A stretch of DNA of 64,000 nucleotides from Globodera rostochiensis (taxonomy: Eukaryota; Nematoda; Chromadorea; Rhabditida; Heteroderidae): assembly GCA_018350325.1 (NCBI GenBank), contig JAEVLN010000033.1:310001-374000 (forward strand), written 5' to 3'. The notes under the pieces were generated by a model. It worked only from the letters and a program-made list of their open reading frames with translations. It was not told the origin of the DNA and ran no database searches. This document shows positions 1 to 12,100 of the stretch, piece by piece. Both the position numbers and the translations under genes were made by a program. Within the stretch, counting starts at the first letter, position 1. Each line of letters opens with the position of its first letter.

Positions 1-772
1 GAGACAAAACTTTCTACGCTATTACTTTTTTCTTTGTAGTGAAGATTTGTCGTAGTCGTCGAAATATTTATAAAATATTCAGCAAAAATTGCAAATTTGC
101 GTAGAATAAAAATCCAAGATAAAGGGCGTTGAACTGGTTTGTTTAAATCAAATTGTCAAATAAAAATTTTAAAACTTCCAGCATTAAATAAAAATCTGAG
201 CAATTTATTTAATTAATAGTGGGACTTATAGCATTTACAATTAATTAAAAAAACCACTTGAAAACTTTTTGAGGATCTCAAAGAGAAAAACAACATTATT
301 TTTTCTATCGAAAGAATGAGTCTATTATTACATAATTTTAGATAAATAAAATAAAAAATGTGAAAAAGAATTTATGTGTGCTATTTAAATGCAAAGAGTC
401 ATGGTAAGATCATACTGAATTTAAGTTGGCTGATAAACGAATAAATAAGCAATATTTTAAATTAATGTAATAACTGTTAAAATTAAACTAAATCATAAAT
501 ATTATATTTGCAGTTATTTCTACTGCCCACCAATGGATGTCCTGCGTGTTTTAATGTTATTGTGACAAATCTGGCTTGGCACGGATACGAATTTTCGTAT
601 AAAATTTAAAGCATATTTTATCAGATGCGAATGAGCTGAGCCCAGTAAATTAAATAAATAAGGCGCAAAGGTCATGATGTGAATAAGCAAAAATATATTA
701 TATAATAAAAATGAAAAAAATTAATTCGTTGTATAATAATTTAGTTAAAATAAAATATAAAAACAGTTCTAA
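1..772. other. AT-rich intergenic sequence with exon-like island at 514-609
   Basis: This is mostly A/T-rich sequence without a recognisable gene. An island at 514-609 follows a TTTGCAG acceptor-like sequence and is open for 31 codons (LLPTNGCPACFNVIVTNLAW in its middle) to a TAA. The first bases (GAGACAAAACTTTC) recur at about 12158, where they are part of another repeat copy. Confidence 0.35.
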
Positions 773-1686
773 TCAGGCATGGACACGGTTACCCGTAACC
801 GCGGTTATCCGCGGTTAACCGCGGTTACCCGCGGTTAACGGTTATGGAATTTAAAAGGTCACGGTTACGGGCGGTTAACGGTTATGAGATTTTGAGGGCG
901 GGCGGTTACGGTCGCTTAACGGTTATGACCTCTAAAACCGCGGTTAACCGTCGTATCCGTTATTTTTTGGCTGCTGAGGATTGAGATGATTTGCCTTATA
1001 ATTTGTTTGACTTTTATTCACATTTCACCAAATTACCTTATCGATCCAATGGCTTAATGGTGAAACTCTTCGACTGATTTTATTTGTTCTAGGTTCTAGC
1101 CCCATCCGCTGTAATCTTTTATTTGCATTTTAATATCCCTCCTTTTTAGTATTCTTACAATTTTTTACAAAAATTTTAGCTATAAAAAGTAAAATTCTAA
1201 GTGTTTACATAAATAATTAGTGCATTTTAAAACGTTCAATCACCTAAATTTGACAATTTTCTTAGCATAAGTCGGTAAATATTCAATTTTTTTCTCTCGG
1301 CGGCGCCTATCGGCACCGCCGAACCCCCACACCGCCCAAAAAATATTTTATAAATCTAAAGCGCAAAAAACACAGAAAAAATTTCTCTGCCCGGTCGCGC
1401 TTTGTTAGATTTTAATCATGAAAGTGTTAGAAAGAGATTTAAAAATTTTATTCATTGACAAAATCTGATAAAAACACTTGTTAAGTTCAATACACATCAA
1501 TTTTGATTTAATTTTAGAAGGACGCCACATCACGATCGGAAAAAAATAGTTTTGAAAAATCGATTGTTCAAAATCTGGAAAACTTTATTGATTTTTTTAA
1601 ATAATGCGGTTAACCGCGGATAACCGCGGGCGGTTAACGGTTATGAGATTTTGAGGACGGGCGGTTACGGGCGGTTAACGGTTATG
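773..1686. mobile_element. Probable hAT-like element with GGTTAACCGCGG subterminal repeats
   Basis: Both ends are packed with short GC-rich repeats (GCGGTTAACCGCGGTTACC, CGGTTAACGGTTATGAGA): 785-960 on the left, 1607-1686 on the right. The left end CAGGCATGGACACGG resembles the CAGGGATGGG termini of hAT elements elsewhere in the window. AGTTCTAA flanks both sides (765-772 and 1687-1694), as expected for an 8-bp target duplication. A paralogous segment at 17722 continues with the same flank (TTCTAACAGCAAG) without the element. The right end does not mirror the left, so the boundary is uncertain. A GGCGGCGCCTATCGGCACCG block at 1300-1320 recurs in other elements. No transposase is visible. Confidence 0.55.
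1050..1102 (+). repeat. tRNA-like pol III box pair (SINE or tRNA relic)
   Basis: TGGCTTAATGG at 1050-1060 fits an A box and GGTTCTAGCCC at 1092-1102 is close to a B box; the spacing is about that of a tRNA. The flanks do not form a convincing acceptor stem, so this is not a functional tRNA. It could be a tRNA-derived SINE head or a chance match inside the surrounding element. Confidence 0.3.
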
Positions 1687-1688
1687 AG

Positions 1689-2080
1689 TTCTAACAGCAA
1701 GTAAAATTTATTATTTATTATATCAAATAAATTTTACTTATTAAAGTTAAAGATCATTATCGTGAGATGATCAAAGTATAATTTAACTAATAACCATTTT
1801 TTAAATAAAGTGAAATAAACTAATGCTGAAATATCACTAGAAATTCATTAATTTTTTTAAATAATTAAAAATTTTTTACGAACAATTAGGAAAAAAATAA
1901 AGAGTTTAAATCACGATAAATTAATAAAACATAACTATCTATGAATGATTAGCTCATATAAATTATTCAAAAATTAAAATGCTTGAAGATTTCTAAGCTG
2001 ATAACAATACTGATAACAAGCTAATATATCCTGATGAGTTTGATTATCTGGGGCAGTTGGAGATTCGTCATCGCTTATTA
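1689..2080. repeat. Dispersed repeat, copy 1 (other copy at 17722)
   Basis: It is colinear with 17722-18050: both start TTCTAACAGCAAGTAAAA and end near GATTATCTGGGGCA. Copy 1 holds about 45 extra bases including the hairpin at 1699-1739. A short piece of the same family (GGGGCAGTTGG, ATTCGTCA) recurs at about 38300. Minus-strand ORF 2189-1974 (71 codons, containing DDESPTAPDNQTHQD) crosses it; the other copy has stops in that frame, so any coding history is lost there. Confidence 0.75.
1699..1739. repeat. 14-nt perfect inverted repeat
   Basis: The arms AAGTAAAATTTATT and AATAAATTTTACTT are separated by 13 nt. This stem is present in the 1.7-kb copy of a dispersed repeat but absent from its 17.7-kb copy, where the sequence runs directly from AAATTTAT into CGTGAG. 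Confidence 0.7.
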
Positions 2081-2244
2081 TAAAGTAAAAGAAATATAAT
2101 TTTAACATTGATTTTTTTAATTTTAATCTATTTACTTTTTCAACAAACTCTTTCTGTAAAGATGTATTGCTTTCAAAAGTTTTTTGCAATAATATATAAT
2201 CAAAATTATTAATTTATATTTTCAACAAGTTGACATGAATTGAT

Positions 2245-2630
2245 TCAAAGTATTAAAATAAATGTTGTGCCATCTTTCTTGAGAATATAAGGCTCTCCAT
2301 GATTGTTCCTTGCGATATTAAAAAGTTGAAAGTCAGCATTGTAACAATTTATTCTCCGTTCGGGCCAAATATGCAAACGTTTTTTGATATTTTGTAAAAA
2401 AAATGTTAATTTTAATGTTTTGATGAACACAGTCTACTTTATCCGTGGATCCGTCCGATGCTGGCCGGGGCATTGTAAATTTACTTTTATAAATGGAATA
2501 TTTATTTATTTTGTGTATTTTCAAAAAAGGTATTCTCTGACTTTTCAAGCTCTAGAACCATTGTGGCCTGTTCGACTTGGGCCAGCAACACTTAATGGAA
2601 TGGCCATCTCAAAAATTTCGAATTATTAAG
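2245..2630 (-). other. Cluster of open minus-strand fragments, unidentified
   Basis: Three neighbouring open stretches are seen on the minus strand: MAIPLSVAGPSRTGHNG near 2605-2550, TMPRPASDGSTDKVDC near 2475-2430, and a 61-codon ORF 2430-2245 that includes RINCYNADFQLFNIARNN. They could be short exons of one gene, but the frames change between them and I find no convincing splice sites. The product is not recognised. Confidence 0.25.
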
Positions 2631-2966
2631 AGCTTTTGCGTTATAACTTTTTACAAAGATTCTTAATGTAAATATAAAATATTTATTAAAAAAAATTTCA
2701 CCTTAAATTGCCGATATAATACGTATTAAAAATAAACAAAGAATAAATGAATAGATTAATGAATGCCAATGAAAAACATCTTTCGTTGGAATGCGCAAAA
2801 AATTGTTTATAAGCGTTCCGAGATCAAATATTATTTTATTTGAACAAAAAAAGGTATTAAATAATATAAAAATATGCTTTTTATTAGTCTTGTATTATAT
2901 GATTTAAATAAAAACTTAGCATTAAAATATATATCACAACTATGGCATTAATCCAAAATATGATAA

Positions 2967-3164
2967 AACACAATTATCTTTGACTTTCCACAAGACAATC
3001 AAGAAGATGCACTTTCGAACTCACGCCAAAATAAAAGATTTAATAATAAAAAAAGTTTAATTAATGATTTAAAAAAAGAATATTTAACAACTTTAGATGA
3101 CACGGAAATAAGATGTGATGTAAAAGGAAAAGATGAAGGGCCAACAATTTCAGAAGCAATTTAA
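2967..3164 (+). other. Open fragment of 65 codons, unidentified
   Basis: It is open from a stop at 2964 to TAA at 3162 with no ATG start. It is rich in charged residues: DFPQDNQEDALSNSRQNKRF early and RCDVKGKDEGPTISEAI at the end. A stretch this long without a stop is unusual in DNA this AT-rich. A neighbouring frame then continues open for about 25 codons, as after a frameshift. No family recognised. Confidence 0.3.
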
Positions 3165-3289
3165 TGATAATAAGCATCTTTATTAATAATTCTGAATCTA
3201 TTATTAAGTTAATAAAAAAAGCTAAACGCAAAATGTAGATAATTATTAAAAATAAAAGATCCAAGCAAGAAAAATATATAAAAATAAAT

Positions 3290-4750
3290 TATAATGAAAA
3301 AATAATAATAAATTATTTACTGAATTTAATTTTTTCATTCAATTTACCTACACAGTGTTTCCAGCATTGGAAGGATAAGGCAGAACATTAAATAAAAATC
3401 GTCTATTTCTTCGATGCTTTAAAAAGCTCCAAGAAACAATCCGGCATCATTTCAACGTGCCGTGCATTTACGAGAGCGGCGTATTTGAATATTTAGATTA
3501 AATTTGAAAATATTTACTCGGAGTTTTTATTTTTAACAATGAATTTTAGTAAAATTTGAATTATAATAGTAAATTTTTCAAGAATAAATATATAAACAAT
3601 AAAGAAAACGCAATTTTAAATTTGAATGATCCTCCAAAAATTTAAAAACATTTATAAATAGTAGAAATTAAACTACAAATAGTAAGCTTCTTTAATTTAG
3701 TAAATAAATATAAAAATTTTCAGTTAAAATTTACCGTTTAATTGAGTAAAATTAATCCAAGACTGCTGAAGAGGATATACCTAAATAAATATACTATAAT
3801 CATTATTAATTAATTAAATAATAACTTTAAAAGCAAAAATATAAAATTACGAGGCTGATTTATAAGGTTTTAGTAATATATATAAGAAATAAATGCTATT
3901 TCATTTCATATCACCAACAATAGTCAGTTAAATTACGTTTAATTATACCAATTATAAAATTGCCAAATTAATAGGGCAAACGAATAGAATACATTTATTT
4001 ATTTTGTTTTAAACTTAAAGCTTAAAAAATATTAAAAAAATTTGTTGCTAATAAATATTGCAAGTAAGCAATCTTAATTAAATTGCAAATTCATAACAAC
4101 AACTACTCTCAAAAACAATTTTAATGAGCTAACAATTATAATTATAATATGCGCTAAAAATTTTGATTGTGTGATGAATAAATAAATTTTCAAATAAAAC
4201 AATGCCAAACGTGTTTGGCATTTATTAGATGCAAAGTTCTAGTCTAAACATAATAAAATTGGCCGCCATACATTTAAAAATGGATTAAATATAGCAAATC
4301 GGGTTAAAGCATATTTTGAATTTTACAGATCATAAGTCGTTATACTAAATACTTAAAATAATATAAAATTTTGATTCATTATTAAGATTATTAAAGAAAA
4401 GTTTAATTATAAAATTAAAAAAAAAATTTCAATCATTCACACCGATAACGTTTTGAAGAGATATTTGCAATTCATGCCCGACCCTTCTGCTGGTGTGATT
4501 TACCCAATTAGAAGTAAATTTTACACCATTTAAATAAACAAAATATAATTTGTTTAAAACTTATTTTTAACATTGGTCATCGTTAATTCTTTTTTTAAAA
4601 CATAAAAGCAGGAAAAAATTTTTTAAAATAACACATCTATTTTTTAATTAAAATTTATAATTTTACATGTGAAAAGTGCAAAGCAAAAAATTAATTTGCT
4701 CGCATTGCAAAATATGTCAAAAACTAAATATTGATTTATATCATAAAAAA
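3290..4750 (+). repeat. Duplicated 1.5-kb block, copy A
   Basis: The block matches 6770-8360 in direct orientation. Shared markers in order: CAGCATTGGAAGGATAAGG, CATTTACGAGAGCGGC, the hairpin ATGCCAAACGTGTTTGGCAT, AAAATTGGCCGCC, GTTTTGAAGAGATATTTGCA, TTTTACATGTGAAAAGTGCA. In copy A the halves are contiguous. A 40-codon open frame at 3379-3501 (FKKLQETIRHHFNVPCIYES) is disrupted in copy B. A third, inverted and partial copy lies at 46595-47085. Confidence 0.85.
4202..4221. repeat. Perfect 9-bp hairpin in duplicated block A
   Basis: ATGCCAAAC and GTTTGGCAT are separated by 2 nt. It is conserved without change in block B (7441-7460) although the flanks have diverged. Inverted copy C keeps only one arm. 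Confidence 0.7.
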
Positions 4751-6769
4751 TAGTACCGGAACTAGCACAAAATAAATCAAAAAACCACGTTCGCGATAAT
4801 GTGTGCATTTGCCAAAATAAAAGCCTGACAACGATATTAAATATTTAAAAATTAATGTATCTAATATTACCTAATTGTCATTGTTAGTAGTACCTGTTGC
4901 TCAGGCTTGTCCCGTTTTCAAAAGTATCAGAAAAATTAAAAAAACTTAATATTCGTACGAAAAAGATACATATTCTTAAGAATGAATAAAAATAATATAA
5001 AAAACTTAACAAAATTAAACAAAAATATAAATAAAGTTAATACCAGTTACCGTTTATCTAAAAAAACTATTACTCATAAACTTTAAAACGAAAAAAAAAT
5101 TAAATGATTATTATTCAAAAGTAAATTAATAAAAAAAGATGACACTTGTTTTATTTTAGAAATATTATTAATTTACTAATAAAAGACACAATATCTTTAC
5201 CGAACATAAAATATAACAACAGCGATCCTATCATCATCACGAACACGTGCATCGCTTCTTAAAATAAGATTATCAATAAATTTAAAAAATTAATAATTAT
5301 AATATAATAACCAACATACCTACTCCCACAACGTTGTGTTGCACTACCAAAGGGAGATACCAACGGAACTGGTCAAAGTTATTAAAATAAATCAAAAGTG
5401 AAATATACATATTAAATTAGGCCAGTTCTACCAAAGAATGTACGGTTTTAATTAAATACGTTTAAAATATTGGTATCATTCGAGACAAACTCGAACTTTT
5501 TACATGGCCATACAATCTTTGACGAAATTAGTAAAAATAATTATTTCATTAAAAATTAATAATATGATCAGAAAATATTTATTGACAGTCAATTTTAATA
5601 AGAATAATTGATATGCGCAACATTAAAATAAATTAATTTCGATGTGTTTGTTGGGCGTTCAAAAAAGGAACTTGTTCGGCGACTAAGCGCCAAGAGGCAA
5701 AAGGGATCAAAACAAAAGGAAGATCAGTTGCGCCTCTCATCCAATATATTTTAATTAAACTGTGAAAATAAAAACAAATGCATAGGCGAAAATAGTAAAT
5801 TTCAATATTATAAAAGCAAAAATTCCGTTAGTTAAAAGCTCTCAAATTTCAAAAAAATAAACTAAACATTCAAATGATTAACTCAAACAATAATAATTAA
5901 TTTAATTGGAATTTAACATTTATATTAAATGTTCTTTTATATAGAGTCAATTAGTAAGTTCAATTAAATTATAAAATCGAAGTCAATGCCCAGCAACGCC
6001 AGGTCAAGCAAGGAGCGCACAATTATTATGCTTGTAAAACTCAAAAAATCATCGGCTGGAAGGAAAAGAAGCAATAATATTTGCACTATGTCAATGTACG
6101 ACATTGTTATTTTGAATTAGCTAATGGAAAGTTAATTTTTGATTTTTTATTAATATTATAGAAGTAAACCAAACAATTACAATTTAGCAAAAAAAAAAGT
6201 TAATTAAAATTTTGGATCGATGAGCGAGAATAGAATTTTCTTTTATTATTAAAGTGTGATGTCTTTTGTAAGCTAACCTACAGACAACAAAAACCCATAA
6301 CAAAGCATTCAAAATCCTAATAAATATGAAAAAAACTATCAATGAGAAAACATTTCAATTAAATAAACAGAATTTTGTTATAAGGTAAAAATCATTGATA
6401 AAAAAGTATCCTTAAAAAAATAAAATAAAATTAATCTGTTTTTATAAAAAAAAAATAATTAAAATAATATTAAATATTTTCTTGGCCGAAATACAATCCT
6501 AAATATCCAAGAAGGTATTGATACTGAATTCGCGCTGAACTTCGATGAGGTTGAAAATTTTAGATGACAATTAATTTTAATTTAATTACCTAATTAGCTA
6601 TGAACATTTAAAAAAAATAGAATTTTGTCATCTTTTACTCGGTGATTTCACTTTGAACGTAAAAACCACATTTTTTAATTTTAAAATTCTGACGTCTTAA
6701 TAAGTCATTATTAAAATTTAAATTGCCGATAATTTGCTTTAAATAAAAAAAATAAATAATATATAAAAA
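4751..6769. other. AT-rich intergenic sequence with four GC-rich islands
   Basis: The islands are near 5211-5260, 5311-5380, 5641-5752 and 5980-6110. The 5316-5384 island, read on the minus strand, is open (FDQFRWYLPLVVQHNVVGV) and ends at AG/GTATGT, a good donor. The 5641 island shares its core (CTAAGCGCCA, GAGG, CTCATCCAA) with 14973-15050, so it belongs to a repeated or paralogous unit. No product is recognised for any of them. Confidence 0.35.
6481..6572 (+). other. Open fragment related to 9403-9420
   Basis: It is open for 28 codons (LGRNTILNIQEGIDTEFALN...) ending TGA. The beginning (TTGGCCGAAATACAATC) matches 9403-9418, which lies in a longer decayed coding region, and TTTTACTCGGTGATTTCAC just downstream (6637) matches 9170. 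The 6.5-kb and 9.2-kb regions therefore share an ancestor. Confidence 0.3.
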
Positions 6770-8360
6770 TAAATTCTAATGATTACAATAATAATAAATA
6801 TTTACTAAATTTAATTTTTCAATTCAATTTACCTTCTCAGTGTCTCCAGCATTGGAAGGATAAGGGAGAACTTACAATAAAATCGACTATTTTTCGAGGC
6901 TTTAACCAGGCACCAATCTGGCACCAATTCAACTTGCATTTACGAGAGCGGCATTTAATATTAAGAATAAATTTGAAATTATTTAATGGAGTTTTATTTT
7001 TAACAATGAATTTTAGTAAAATTCGAATTATACTAGTAAAATTTTTCAAGAATAAATATATGAGTAAAATTAATCCAAGACTGATGAAGAGGATATACCT
7101 AAATAAATATACTATAATCATTGTTAATTAATTAAATAATAACTTTAAAAGCAAAAATATAAAATTACGAGGCTGATTTATAAGGTTTTAGTAATATATA
7201 TAAGAAATAAATGCTGTTTTCATTTCATATCGCCAACAATACTCGCAAAGTTCGTCACGGACAGGGTCGAAGCATACTTTGAGCTTTTATAACTTATATA
7301 ATATAAACTTATACAATTAAATTGCAAATTCTGAAAAGAACCACTCTTAAATAATGTATTTAAATGAGCTAAAAAATATAACTATAACGTGCGTGAAAAA
7401 TTTGATCGTGTGATGTATAAATAAATTTTCAAATAAAGCAATGCCAAACGTGTTTGGCATTTATTAGATATAAACTTAAAAATAGTTATTTTACAAACAG
7501 TTGAAATTTAATAAATATACAATACAAATTATGATAACATTTGCGCGAGTATTCAATGTTCGTATTCTGTTATATTTTTGTCTCTTGTCTTTTGAATCGA
7601 GCTACGGCTAAGAACAAATCCTTAAATCAATGCTTTGAAAGACAAATAATTTATATTTCATTAAAAAATTAAAAAAAAATAAATTTTCAACTACAAAAAA
7701 ATTATGTAAAAATAAAATCATGCACAATTATTTACTTTGAAAGCCTATTCAGTAATTATATTCATTTTAATTAAAAATAAATCTGCTATTCCTTAAATTA
7801 TACAATATATAATAACTCTAAACTATTACTAAACATAATAAAATTGGCCGCCAAAACATTTAAATTCAAATGGATTAAATATAATGATAAGCAAATCGGG
7901 TTAAAGCATATTTTGAATTTTTACAGATTATATAGTCGTTATACTAAATACGTTAAAATTATACATAATTTTGATTCATTATTAAGAAATTAAAGAAAAA
8001 TTTAATAATAAAATTTTAAAAAATTTACAACCAAATCAATCATTCACACCGACAACGTTTTGAAGAGATATTTGCAATTTATGCACAACCCTCTCTCTAC
8101 TGGAGTCCTTGGCACAATTAAGAAGTAAATTTACACAATTTAAATAAACAAAATACAATTTGTTTAAAAATCTTTCTTAAAACTCCATAATTCATTGGCC
8201 ATCGTTAATACTTTTTTAAAACATAAAGGCAGGAAAAATTTTTTTAAATAACACATCTATGTTTTAATTAAAATCTGAATTTTACATGTGAAAAGTGCAA
8301 AGCAAAAAATTAATGTGTCCCCAAAGCAAAAAATGTCAAAAAAACTAAATATTATTTAAT
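6770..8360 (+). repeat. Duplicated 1.5-kb block, copy B
   Basis: This is the direct-orientation partner of 3290-4750. The order of markers is the same, but about 360 bp of unrelated AT-rich sequence (about 7470-7830) separates the hairpin from the GGCCGCC half. The stretch 8041-8121 is open here while the same frame in copy A carries a stop. Confidence 0.85.
7441..7460. repeat. Perfect 9-bp hairpin in duplicated block B
   Basis: It is identical in sequence to 4202-4221. It could be a structured RNA element, a recombination site or chance conservation in a young duplication; the sequence does not decide. Confidence 0.7.
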
Positions 8361-8966
8361 ATTTAAAAAAATATATATTATTATTAGTCATTTATTTAAT
8401 CATTTTTAGCCATTTTTTATTTTTGATTAAACGAATGAGATTTTTTTAAAAAGCAAATTATAATTTAATTTTTAATATTTAAAGCTCAAAAATGATCACC
8501 ATGTCACGAGACAGCGGTCGGGGAAAGTCGCTTAACTAAAAATAAAAAACTTATAAACTAATTAGCTGTGAAATAAATGATTTAAGTATAAAATATAGCA
8601 ATTTAATTCACTTTTTTATTATTTTATAAAGTTTACACTATTTATAAAAAATTATAATTATTCTCAAACCCTCTAAGCGTATATAAAAACATTTATCTTT
8701 ACAACATATCTATTTAAAAAGTAAATAAGCATTAAAACTGGCTCTTCCTTTACATTTTTGTCGACTAATTAATTATCTCATGTAAGTTATGTAAAGATTA
8801 TGTTTAAATTGTTTTAAATTTGAATCAAAAAGATGAGCATTAGAACACACACAAAAACTGAAAAATAAAAGTTCAGTTATTTTCATAAATAATAACCTTT
8901 TAAATCATAATTGAAATTAAAATAATTCACCCAAAATATTGATTGTTTGCAGCAGTTACAAATTGC

Positions 8967-9470
8967 TTTTCTGTACTATGTGGTACAGGTAAAAGTCACA
9001 GAAATACACAAAATAAATTTGTTGTCGGAAGGTAATCACCAAAGAACAATGCCGATAGCGTGTGGTGTCCATTAAACGACGATTTTCGAGAACAATTGAT
9101 TCAGTTACCAATGCTGGACACGTGTGTGTTTTCCCGAAAGTCGATCAAATAAAAAGAATTAAAGCCCGCTTTTACTCGGTGATTTCACATTGAGGAAAAG
9201 CTTTAAATATTGCAAATGTCATAAATGGCAAGAATGCTACAAGTGGTTGCGTGTGTCGATGGGACGTTTTTACCGATATAACGACCTTCGATGAATTAGA
9301 TTATGCTTTAAGTGTGTAGGAAGGCTTTACTGCTCTTAATTCGATGGGGTTTGCGATCACCAAAAAAAAGGTTTTTACCCTAAAAAATTATTTCATTGAC
9401 CGAAATACAATCGTATATAGAAAGTTTTTAAGCATTTTTGAACTTGGAAAAAACTCAGGTTTTTGAGAAT
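8967..9470 (+). pseudogene. Decayed coding region with GTGKS, unidentified
   Basis: One frame is nearly open from 8967: VLCGTGKSHRNTQNKFVVGR, a TAA, then NNADSVWCPLNDDFREQL and a TAA near 9150. After a frame change at about 9165 it continues with NVINGKNATSGCVCRWDVF, TTFDELDYALSV, a TAG, then EGFTALNSMGFAITKKK to 9470. GTGKS recalls a nucleotide-binding loop, but the upstream glycine of a full Walker A motif is absent, so I do not assign a function. It is GC-richer than its flanks. The stops and frameshift mark it as a relic. Confidence 0.4.
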
Positions 9471-9479
9471 AGATAAAAT

Positions 9480-12100
9480 TTATCTAAATCTAAATCTAAA
9501 AATTTTCTTTTTCTTTCTAAACAAAGTTTTTCTTTTTATAAAAGATGCAATTAGTTACTATTTTTAAAGCCTTAATATGCTATTTTATTTATTCATTCGC
9601 AAAATACAAAATATCTAAAAATTGATTTTAAAATAAACAAAAACAAATTGAATCTAAACCTTTCGAAATTTAAACTATTATATAAGGATGATTAATAATA
9701 TAAAAATATGAATAAAATAATTTTAATTACTATGAAAAGGGATTTTTATGAAAATAAATATGCTCTGCAATATTTTAAAATTTTTAAGTCAAAGTTATTT
9801 AAACACTTGTGATTAAAATATAGAACTTTATAATAAAATTTTTATAATATAAATCGAAACAACTAACTAATCAAGTTCTAATTAAAAAATATTGAAAAGA
9901 AATACTTGATTTTATAAAAAAATGCAATGCACAAATAATGTTATTGTAATATCGGATACAAAATAATTATAATGCCAGTACGACAGCAAATTTAATTAAA
10001 ATAAATTTTAAAATTATTGCTACAAATGAGTAAAACATTAATTTGTAAAATAAACCAAATTCTTAAGTATGCAATATTTAAAGTATAAAAAACCCTTGGT
10101 ATGTAAAGAAATGATCATTTCAGGCTCAAATATATTCCATTATAATTCGTTTGTCTAATAAAAGAATCAATCATCGCAGCAATAGCAGCGGCAGTTGTAA
10201 CGCCATGAATGTTCCAGAGCTCGCATGGATATAATTGCATTGAAAATATAAAATAATTTTATAATCCAGCATTTAATATAAATTTTTATTTAAAAGTTAT
10301 CTATAAATAAGCAACATTAATCAAGTAAAGAAGTCACTAAATGACAAAATGAAGAAAGCAAATTTTAATTATTATCTTATTTAATACTAATAAAAATCTA
10401 AAAAAAGACCCTACTTTTAAAAAATAAAAATATTTTCACACGACAAAGACTGGACGTCAGCAGCATCAGCGACTTGGTCGTCATCGAGAAGGATCACGTC
10501 GGCGTCTAACTGATCCAAATTTAATATTTTTATAAATAAATACCTACGACACTTTAGTAATGTTAGAAACAGCAAACAATATTATAATTTTTCTAATTTT
10601 TCATACAATGATATTATAAAACATACAGAATTTAAAATAAATCAAAAATTGGAAAAGATTTTTAAGTTTTTCAAAAACAAAAATTTAATTTTAAGTAAAT
10701 GTTGATCGATTTGCTGACAATATGGAAACCAATTTAATTTAAAATACATTTTTACTAAATTCTGTTATGTAAAGTAAAATTTTAATATAAATAGCATTTT
10801 TCCCCGGAAAATAAAATTAAGAAATAATGGTGCTCGCTACAAGCTAGTAGACTAAATGACTATGAGGAATTTAAAAAATCAGATTAATGACGCAAAATTT
10901 ATACAAATTTGAAGAACTAAATTTCAATTTAAAATTAATCCTTAAAATTTTAAATGCGATTAAAACAAAATCTTATAAAATGTTATTTACCTTTGAGAGG
11001 ATTCAAACGGAATAATTAGACAAATTTTTTTCTTCTCCTAAACTTGAATCAAAAAGTAAAACCAAATTACAAATTATGCCAAAATTGTAGTTATTTAAAG
11101 TTTAGCTATGCATGATACAGCTAAAAATATAATTTTATACCTTTATATTTTGTTTACCATTTAATAATTTGCTATGTATTCATATAAAAATTTTATGTCC
11201 AAGTTTGCAAGATTTGATGAGTTAAAAAACATCTGTTATGTTCTTGATAAATTATAAATTTATGAACAACGTTTGCGGAGCCTGGACCTTTGTTTTTGAT
11301 AAAAAAGTTGAAAAATAGTTACATTTTTTTGAAATATGAATACGTCATAATTAAATTCAATTATATTTATTTTTATAATTCATTGAAGCTCTCTTTATTC
11401 CATTTAAAATGATGAGCTATTAAAAGAAATTGAAAAATGAAAAATCGGAATTTTTTGAACTTATCAAATTATTGTTTTCAAAAACTTTATCAATAGCTTA
11501 TTAAAGTATATATTGTGAAATGTATGAAATTATCAACTAATTACTAATCCTAATAAAAATTTCAGCCCAAAACATGGCGTGTAAGAAATTAAAAGCAAAA
11601 AATTAAATAATTCTAAAACATGGGAACTTAAAACAAAAACCTTATCAAATTTTATCCCGCAATATTGATTTATTTATTAATATTAAATTACTTTTAATTG
11701 AATAAAATAAAACGGTCTTAAGCAAAAGTATTATTCAACAATTAATAACCCTATATAAAAATATAAAAAATGATTTAATATTTTCAAGACTATTACTCAA
11801 AAAATTGATTAAATAAATTGTAATAATATAAAATATGAATAAAATAATCTAAGCGATAATTAACTCTTAAACCAGTTCAAGATTTATTATGTAAGTTGCT
11901 TGGTTATTTTTAATTTCTGCTAATTTGAAAAATTGTAGTCAATTTAAATTAACAACAAAAAACTAATGCATTCATTTAATATATTAAAAAATAATTAGTT
12001 ATTATTAAAAGCCAAGACACTTTCCGCCTATATTGCGAGCTCCTGCACTCCACAACTACATTGAGTGATGAAACCGCATACGGAAGTTTAAAATTAAAAT
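9480..12100. other. AT-rich intergenic sequence with few islands
   Basis: It is mostly A/T with no recognisable gene. Islands: 10115-10240 (listed separately); 10441-10509, open on both strands (DVSSISDLVVIEKDHVGV on plus; on minus ADVILLDDDQVADAADVQS after an AG acceptor); and 12010-12104, open on the minus strand for 42 codons from an ATG. The 11225-11290 sequence (ACATCTGTTATGTTC, GTTTGCGGAGC) is a repeat seen also near 14268, 38497 and 60895. Confidence 0.35.
10115..10240 (-). other. 41-codon ORF, unidentified
   Basis: It runs from an ATG at 10240 to a TGA at 10115. The middle reads YPCELWNIHGVTTAAAIAAM followed by IDSFIRQTNYNGIYLSLK. The same frame stays open for about 30 codons beyond the TGA. 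No family is recognised; an exon relic or a small ORF are both possible. Confidence 0.3.

Noticed and set aside
3061..3264. 67-codon minus-strand ORF rich in leucine and isoleucine
   Set aside because: It is antisense to the plus-strand open fragment 2967-3164 and typical of AT-driven hydrophobic translations.
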